From Mariniphaga sediminis (GTDB lineage Bacteria > Bacteroidota > Bacteroidia > Bacteroidales > Prolixibacteraceae): a DNA stretch of 64,000 nt. The stretch is from positions 124,001 to 188,000 of the forward strand of contig NZ_QWET01000005.1 of NCBI RefSeq assembly GCF_003573545.1, read 5' to 3'. The translations under genes were made by a program, and so were the position numbers. The number at the start of each line of letters is the position of its first letter. Positions within the stretch are counted from its first letter, which is position 1. Shown in pieces: positions 63,485 through 64,000 of this stretch. The notes beneath the pieces were generated by a model. That model was not told the DNA's origin and searched no databases. It saw only the letters and a list, made by a program, of their open reading frames with translations.

Positions 63485-64000
63485 ATGACAATCAAAGAAA
63501 AATATCAGATTTCAAGAAGAAACTTTATAAAAGTTTCGGCGGCCACTACGGCCGGCATGTCAATGATGCCGCTGGGAGGCTGTAACGTAGAAAAAGTTCC
63601 TGCACCAATGAAACGTAAGTTCGGCAAACATGACTTTATGGTCACTACTTTGGGACTGGGTGGACAGGCATCTTTGCAGTGGACCCCCGAAGATGTGGAT
63701 CCGGTACCCATCATCCTTAAAGCATTCGATTTGGGTATCAATTATTTTGATACATCGAATCTGTATGCCGATAGCCAGCTGAATTATAACAAAGCGTTTC
63801 AGAAATTGAACCTCATTCCCGGTAAGGACAGTTACAATGCGGAACTGCGAAAATCCATCTGGCTCACCAGTAAAACAGCCATGCGCTGGGGTAACCCTGG
63901 TTGGCCTGAGCGGGAGAATGTTCGTAACTGGTCTAATGGAGAAAATGTAGAATGTGCTGTGGATGATGTCAAACGTTCCCTTACCCAGCTTTTTGGTGAC
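63485..64000 (+). CDS. Tat-exported aldo/keto reductase (3' partial)
   Basis: The first 172 codons are in the window; the rest lies beyond the edge. The N-terminus is a twin-arginine signal (ISRRNFIKVSA) with Ala/Gly/Met-rich core and possible lipobox GGC. The mature part shows TTLGLGGQA and the aldo/keto reductase signature LGINYFDTSNLYADS with the catalytic-region Asp and Tyr. NAD(P)H-linked exported family; substrate unknown. ATG at 63485; 122 bases divergent from the DUF72 gene. Confidence 0.88.
   Translation, partial: MTIKEKYQISRRNFIKVSAATTAGMSMMPLGGCNVEKVPAPMKRKFGKHDFMVTTLGLGGQASLQWTPEDVDPVPIILKAFDLGINYFDTSNLYADSQLNYNKAFQKLNLIPGKDSYNAELRKSIWLTSKTAMRWGNPGWPERENVRNWSNGENVECAVDDVKRSLTQLFGD

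Overview
This window looks like part of the chromosome of a marine or gut-type Bacteroidota, probably of the Marinilabiliales/Prolixibacteraceae kind (inference). The support is a type IX secretion type B C-terminal domain, SprB/HYR-type giant surface proteins, promoters of the Bacteroidota form TTTG-N19-21-TAnnTTTG, BlaI/M56 and LytS/LytTR regulators, and a Cys-type sulfatase.

Region 1 (1-24102) is a surface-protein cluster on the + strand. It holds a giant HYR/SprB-repeat protein cut by the left edge, two smaller secreted proteins, and a 3272-residue protein with 21 near-identical 52-residue repeats that ends in a gliding-motility-type sorting domain. The gaps between these genes are long and filled with one family of non-coding repeats, including an exact 204-bp tandem array; the same family recurs at 61-62.5 kb.

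Region 2 (24294-32713) is mixed: an AlkD-like DNA glycosylase, a sulfatase lipoprotein, RNase HII, a small secreted protein, a 684-bp transposon-like element with terminal inverted repeats and an 8-bp target duplication, an initiator tRNA-Met, and a two-gene unit pairing a tetraheme-cytochrome/FGE-fold fusion with a Tat-exported Gfo/Idh/MocA protein.

Region 3 (32943-51780) is core genome: asnS, rpoN, a PhoBR-like pair, a PiT phosphate permease with a PhoU-like tail, a beta-helix lipoprotein, an OprO/P-like porin, a second response regulator/kinase pair, dusB, tsaE, an alanine-dehydrogenase-like protein, a cytoplasmic pullulanase and two small membrane proteins. The two two-component systems bracketing the transporter and porin suggest a phosphate-response island.

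Region 4 (52450-60967) is a minus-strand signalling module: a LytS-type kinase whose exported part resembles TlpA/DUF4369 proteins, a BlaI repressor, an M56 sensor-protease with TonB-plug-like repeats, a TlpA-like thioredoxin, and a LytTR regulator. A pair of 16-bp dyads over the BlaI promoter is a candidate operator.

Region 5 (60968-64000) has an AraC regulator bracketed by repeat copies, a DUF72 protein, and the start of a Tat-exported aldo/keto reductase cut by the right edge.
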